Source of the DNA: Geobacter sp. AOG1
Lineage (GTDB): Bacteria > Desulfobacterota > Desulfuromonadia > Geobacterales > Geobacteraceae
Reading direction: 5' to 3'
DNA length: 64,000 nucleotides
Assembly (NCBI RefSeq): GCF_019972315.1
Contig: NZ_BLIZ01000001.1
Location: forward strand, 1,438,513 to 1,502,512
How positions within the stretch are numbered: position 1 is the first letter of the stretch; every line of letters starts with the position of its first letter. Made by a program: the position numbers and the translations under genes. Of this stretch, positions 61,057 through 64,000 are shown piece by piece. The notes under the pieces are model-generated. The model did not search any database. It had not been told where the DNA came from and was given only the letters and a program-made list of their open reading frames with translations.

Positions 61057-61378
61057 ATTTCCTGCGCTGTTCGAGGATGGCGGTGAATTCCTTGATGACC
61101 TGCAGGGCTTTCGGGTCGAGGTCAGTGAAGCGGAGTCCCATCCCGGCGGTGGGTTCCAGCCGGCTCCAGACCACTTCGGCCGAAATGCTGACCGGGGCTG
61201 CCCCCTTGGGGGTAAAGAACTGGAGCGTGACGATCCGTCCGACGGGGAGCGGTTCGTCGGTATTGACGCAGACTCCCCCCTCAGACAGGTCGAAGGTATG
61301 GAAACAGGAGGCGCCGTCCAACTCCACCAGCCAGCATCCAACTTCCACCGTCTTTCGCTTGCATGTCCGTTCTTCCAA
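61055..61378 (-). CDS. PilZ-domain protein
   Basis: 107 residues read from TTG 61378, which has GAGGGA upstream; no in-frame ATG fits better. The PilZ signature DLSEGGVCV (D-x-S-x-x-G) and an N-terminal RTCKR (R-x3-R) give the expected cyclic-di-GMP-binding residues. PGIVTLQF-type VGRIVTLQFF and GMGLRFTDL complete the barrel. It may read cyclic-di-GMP made by the GGDEF protein at 52543 or others. Confidence 0.85.
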   Translation of the reverse strand: MEERTCKRKTVEVGCWLVELDGASCFHTFDLSEGGVCVNTDEPLPVGRIVTLQFFTPKGAAPVSISAEVVWSRLEPTAGMGLRFTDLDPKALQVIKEFTAILEQRRK

Positions 61379-61414
61379 GCAGTCCGTCCCTCTGTGTCAG
61401 CGTTGGCCTCTGAC

Positions 61415-61606
61415 TTAAAGCTCTTCGCAGTCGGCCGGGTCCCAACTGTCCAACTGGCCGTTTTCCAGCTTCACCTGGATAGTGCCACCTTCCAGGGTGC
61501 AGCCGAAGGAAAGGCCTATTTCGCCGGTCTTAAGGTTTTTCAGGCGGACCGGTTCGTCCTTACGCTCAGTCCGGTTGCATACGGCAATGTGCTCGGATTC
61601 TTTCAT
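61415..61606 (-). CDS. Small protein of unknown function
   Basis: 63 residues from ATG 61606, with AGGAGG upstream. It has three Cys (AVCNRT, FGCTLEGG, ADCEEL) and a beta-rich middle (TIQVKLENGQLDSWDP). Thirty-six bases upstream of the PilZ gene on the same strand, so probably cotranscribed. Family not recognised. Confidence 0.65.
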   Translation of the reverse strand: MKESEHIAVCNRTERKDEPVRLKNLKTGEIGLSFGCTLEGGTIQVKLENGQLDSWDPADCEEL

Positions 61607-61743
61607 GGCTGCCTCCTGTGGACCGTTTCACCAGAAATAGTAGCACGGAGCCGGGGGGATGCAAGTCAGGCGATGGCTTCGGCCTTCACCCCCTGGAGGG
61701 AATGGTCTGGCACCAGAGCCTCCCTTTGCTGTTTAGGGGCATC

Positions 61744-63255
61744 CTATGGTGCCAGCATGCGTTCAGGGCCGCGGATGACCGGTTTGGAGATCGCTTTCCC
61801 AAATCCCCGTAGCATGCCGTCGAATATGAAGTTATGGAAAGGGGTGACCGCATACCAGTACATGAGCCCCAAGAGCCCTCGTGGAAGGAAATGGGCGACC
61901 TGTTGCAGCATGGTCTTCCCGGGGGCGATCTCCTCAATGCGAAATTCAAGTGTCGCCTCCCCGGGGAGCTTCATCTCGGCGACGAGCAACAGCCGCTGGA
62001 GCCTGGTGACTTTCACCACCCGCCAGAAATCCAGGGCATCCCCCGGAGAGACCTCGAGGGGGCAGCGTCGTCCCCGGTGCAAACCCACGCCGCCGACAAG
62101 ATGATCGAGAAAGCCGCGCAGCTTCCAGAGCCAGTCGGCATAGTACCAGCCCGATTCCCCGCCGATACTCATGACTGCCTTCCAGACTTCTCCCGGTGAG
62201 GCGGCCAGGAGTATCTGCCGGGAGTCATTGTAAAAGGTTCCCCCCGCCCAGTTCGGGTCGCCGGGGGTGCTCCATTCGGCGGGGGGGACCTCCCCCGCAT
62301 CGGTCCAGGAGCTTTCGATCTGATGTTGCCGGACCCGTTCCAGTGCCAGCCGGATAGCAAGCCGGCAGTCAAACAGTTCCTGCGGGATGAGTTCGCGGAT
62401 ACGGAAGTCCTGGCAGACAACCTTGTTGCGCAGCCCTTCGGTCAAGGGCCTTGCTAGGACCGCTGGCACCGGCGTCAGCAGGTTTATCCAGAATGAACTC
62501 AGCCGCGGGGTGAGGATGGGGAGCGCAATAATCAGCCGTTTCGGCAGACCGGCCTCCTCGGCGAAGATCTCCATGAGCTGCCGGTAGGTAACGACCTGAT
62601 CCTGGCCGATATCGAAGGTTTCGCCGATGGCCTGTTCACATTGGAGGCAGCCGGTGAGGTAGCGGAGGGCGTTGCGGACGCCGATGGGCTGGCAGGGGAC
62701 ATCGACCCAGCGTGGGGTGACGATTATCGGCAGTCGTTCCACGATATACCGGAGAATTTCGAAAGAGGCGCTCCCCGAACCGATGATCATGGCGGCCCGA
62801 AGGACCGTTACCGGCACCTTGCCGCTGCGCAGGATGGCGGCGACCTCCGTCCGTGAGCCGAGATGTTCGCTCAGGGCTTCACCTTCCTCGCCCAGTCCGC
62901 CGAGATAGATGATCTGGGTGAGCGCACAGGCTTCGGCCGCGGCGGCCATGTTGGAGGCGGCTTCCCGGTCGGCCAGGACAAAGTCCCCGTTCGTGTGGTT
63001 CATGGAGTGGACGAGGTAGTAGGCCGCGTTGCATCCCCGGCACGCTGCTACCAGGGAATCCCGGTCGAGAACGTCACCCTTCACGATCTCCAGATGCGGA
63101 TGCCCGGCCCAGGGCCGGCTGTCAATTTTGGCCGGGGTGCGGGCAAGAGCTCTGACCCGGTAGCCCTCCTCCAGCAGACGGGGAATCAGTCGGGCGCCGA
63201 TGTAGCCGGTGGCTCCGGTAACCAGGATGATGGGGGGGGTGTCAATGAGGGTCAT
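61744..63255 (-). CDS. NAD(P)-binding epimerase-like protein with C-terminal DUF2867-type domain
   Basis: 503 residues. The Rossmann start is VTGATGYIGARLIPRLLEEG; the atypical-SDR core runs to about 290 (YYLVHSMNHTNGDF, IIYLGGLGEEG, VLRAAMIIGSGSASFE). The last 170 residues (ILLAASPGEVWKAVMSIGGE to AHFLPRGLLGLMYWYAVTPF) match the DUF2867 SRPBCC-like module. Substrate unknown. It is divergent from a paralog that starts at 63485, with two palindromes between them. Confidence 0.85.
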   Translation of the reverse strand: MTLIDTPPIILVTGATGYIGARLIPRLLEEGYRVRALARTPAKIDSRPWAGHPHLEIVKGDVLDRDSLVAACRGCNAAYYLVHSMNHTNGDFVLADREAASNMAAAAEACALTQIIYLGGLGEEGEALSEHLGSRTEVAAILRSGKVPVTVLRAAMIIGSGSASFEILRYIVERLPIIVTPRWVDVPCQPIGVRNALRYLTGCLQCEQAIGETFDIGQDQVVTYRQLMEIFAEEAGLPKRLIIALPILTPRLSSFWINLLTPVPAVLARPLTEGLRNKVVCQDFRIRELIPQELFDCRLAIRLALERVRQHQIESSWTDAGEVPPAEWSTPGDPNWAGGTFYNDSRQILLAASPGEVWKAVMSIGGESGWYYADWLWKLRGFLDHLVGGVGLHRGRRCPLEVSPGDALDFWRVVKVTRLQRLLLVAEMKLPGEATLEFRIEEIAPGKTMLQQVAHFLPRGLLGLMYWYAVTPFHNFIFDGMLRGFGKAISKPVIRGPERMLAP

Positions 63256-63290
63256 GGAAGGTCCTTGTGGGAGTGGAATGTCACTCTGAC

Positions 63291-63317
63291 GTCACGTGTG
63301 ACGCAATTTACAAATTG
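63291..63317. promoter_or_regulatory. Tandem palindromes between divergent paralogs
   Basis: GTCAC-GT-GTGAC (63291-63302) and CAATTT-AC-AAATTG (63304-63317) are perfect palindromes one base apart. Position between two divergent paralogous genes suits a shared operator region; no regulator is identified. Confidence 0.5.
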
Positions 63318-63484
63318 TTTCGACAAAAACATTGTAACCGATTATTAGGGGAAATCGCTAACTTCATGAGTCACCTTGTCGGGATAGTACATGGCAGAGG
63401 CAATGAAACGGTTGCTTCCTGCCTCCCCTCTTGTGTTATTGCCAGATGGTGTACAATTATCGGTAGGCTGTTACGGGAGGGGAG

Positions 63485-64000
63485 ATGGAGCGAGACGAAG
63501 GGATCGTTCTCGTTACCGGCGCAACGGGATTCATCGGCCGGCGGTTGGTCCGGAGACTCGTCGCCGAAGGGTTCAGGGTGCGCTGCCTGGTGCGTCGTCC
63601 CGATGCGGACCTGCCGGATGGAGTCGAGCTCGTGACGGGGGACCTGCTGGAGCGGCGGACCCTCGGCCCTGTGCTGGCAGGCATTGACACGGTCTACTAC
63701 CTGGTTCATTCCATGGCCGGCGGCAGGGCCGGCTTCGAGCGGCGGGACCGGGAGGCGGCGGGGAATTTCGTGACGGCCGCGGAACGGGCCGGTGTGCGCC
63801 GGGTCATCTTTCTCGGCGGTCTGGGGGAGAGGGGAGAGAATCTTTCTGAGCACCTGGCGAGCCGTCTGGAGGTTGCGCAGATCCTGCAGGCTGGACGGTT
63901 CAGGACCACCTTCCTCCGGGCCGCCGTCATCATCGGTGCTGGCGGGGCTTCCTATGAAATGGTGAAGGGGCTGGTGGAACGCCTGCCGGTCATGATCACG
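63485..64000 (+). CDS. NAD(P)-binding epimerase-like protein, 5' part
   Basis: The frame from ATG 63485 (GGGAGGGG upstream) is open to the window end: 172 codons, gene continues. GIVLVTGATGFIGRRLVRRL is the nucleotide-binding start; YYLVHSMAGGRAGFERRD, VIFLGGLGERGENLSEHLAS and FLRAAVIIGAGGASYEMV follow closely the same blocks of the divergent gene at 61744-63255, showing a paralogous pair. Whether it also has a DUF2867 domain lies outside the window. Confidence 0.85.
   Translation, partial: MERDEGIVLVTGATGFIGRRLVRRLVAEGFRVRCLVRRPDADLPDGVELVTGDLLERRTLGPVLAGIDTVYYLVHSMAGGRAGFERRDREAAGNFVTAAERAGVRRVIFLGGLGERGENLSEHLASRLEVAQILQAGRFRTTFLRAAVIIGAGGASYEMVKGLVERLPVMIT

Noticed and set aside
1-64000. 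CRISPR array, rRNA, tRNA, prophage or insertion sequence
   Set aside because: I saw no regularly spaced repeats, no transposase or integrase frames, and no recognisable tRNA or rRNA segments by eye; a covariance-model scan would be needed to exclude a tRNA fully.

Overview
The window is GC-rich chromosomal DNA that reads as a Geobacter-type bacterium (Desulfuromonadales). The evidence is a seven-heme NapC/NirT-type inner-membrane cytochrome matching ImcH of extracellular electron transfer, a hydrogenase operon in the order small subunit - large subunit - cytochrome b - protease, a heme/siroheme operon that also carries a System II cytochrome c assembly gene, and many envelope lipoproteins, sensor kinases and short Cys-rich proteins. 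I saw no rRNA, tRNA, CRISPR array, prophage or insertion sequence. The species is not determined.

Layout. 1-6.4 kb: end of a SMUG1-type uracil-DNA glycosylase; dctA behind a sigma-54 promoter with two upstream dyads; a CAP-domain protein; a PAS histidine kinase; two lipoproteins. 6.4-13.3 kb: a minus-strand operon of three lipoproteins, one an M48 protease with TPRs; a nitroreductase; an adenosine-specific kinase family protein; an RdgC-like protein; an aminotransferase. 13.5-20.2 kb: the minus-strand operon sirC-ccsA-hemA-hemC-cobA/hemD-hemB, joining heme, siroheme and cytochrome c assembly. 20.4-31.6 kb: thioredoxin and a TlpA/ResA-like protein, uvrC, a TolA-like coiled-coil envelope protein with a LysM partner, a small siroheme sulfite reductase beside an MFS transporter, and uvrB. 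31.8-42 kb: tatA, then a same-strand run of histidine kinase, response regulator, sugar nucleotidyltransferase fused to a degenerate phosphomannomutase domain, GH57, galT, glgA and an acidic 51-residue protein: a storage-polysaccharide locus. 42-48 kb: imcH, a class V aminotransferase, a zinc-ribbon protein, rubredoxin and GTP-dependent PEP carboxykinase. 48-53.8 kb: hyaS-hyaL-hyaB-hyaP and a diguanylate cyclase. 53.9-55.3 kb: a three-gene operon (ScdA_N/DUF1858-like, Fe-S protein, hemerythrin) behind an FNR-like dyad. 55.3-64 kb: a lipoprotein, pgeF, an RluD-type pseudouridine synthase, a lipoprotein-like DegP/HtrA, an XRE-cupin regulator, a PilZ protein, and two divergent paralogous NAD(P)-binding proteins, the second cut by the window end.

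The genes fit an anaerobic respirer living on organic acids: dicarboxylate import, gluconeogenesis through PEPCK, glycogen storage, hydrogen oxidation into the quinone pool, and quinol oxidation by ImcH toward periplasmic cytochromes, supported by a large heme and cytochrome supply. The points most worth following are the apparently split RIC/YtfE-like iron-sulfur repair operon, the aspartate in place of a proximal-cluster cysteine in the hydrogenase small subunit, the nucleotidyltransferase with a mutase domain lacking all signature loops, the sigma-54/dyad architecture of dctA, and a set of intercistronic quasi-palindromes built from short repeated units.
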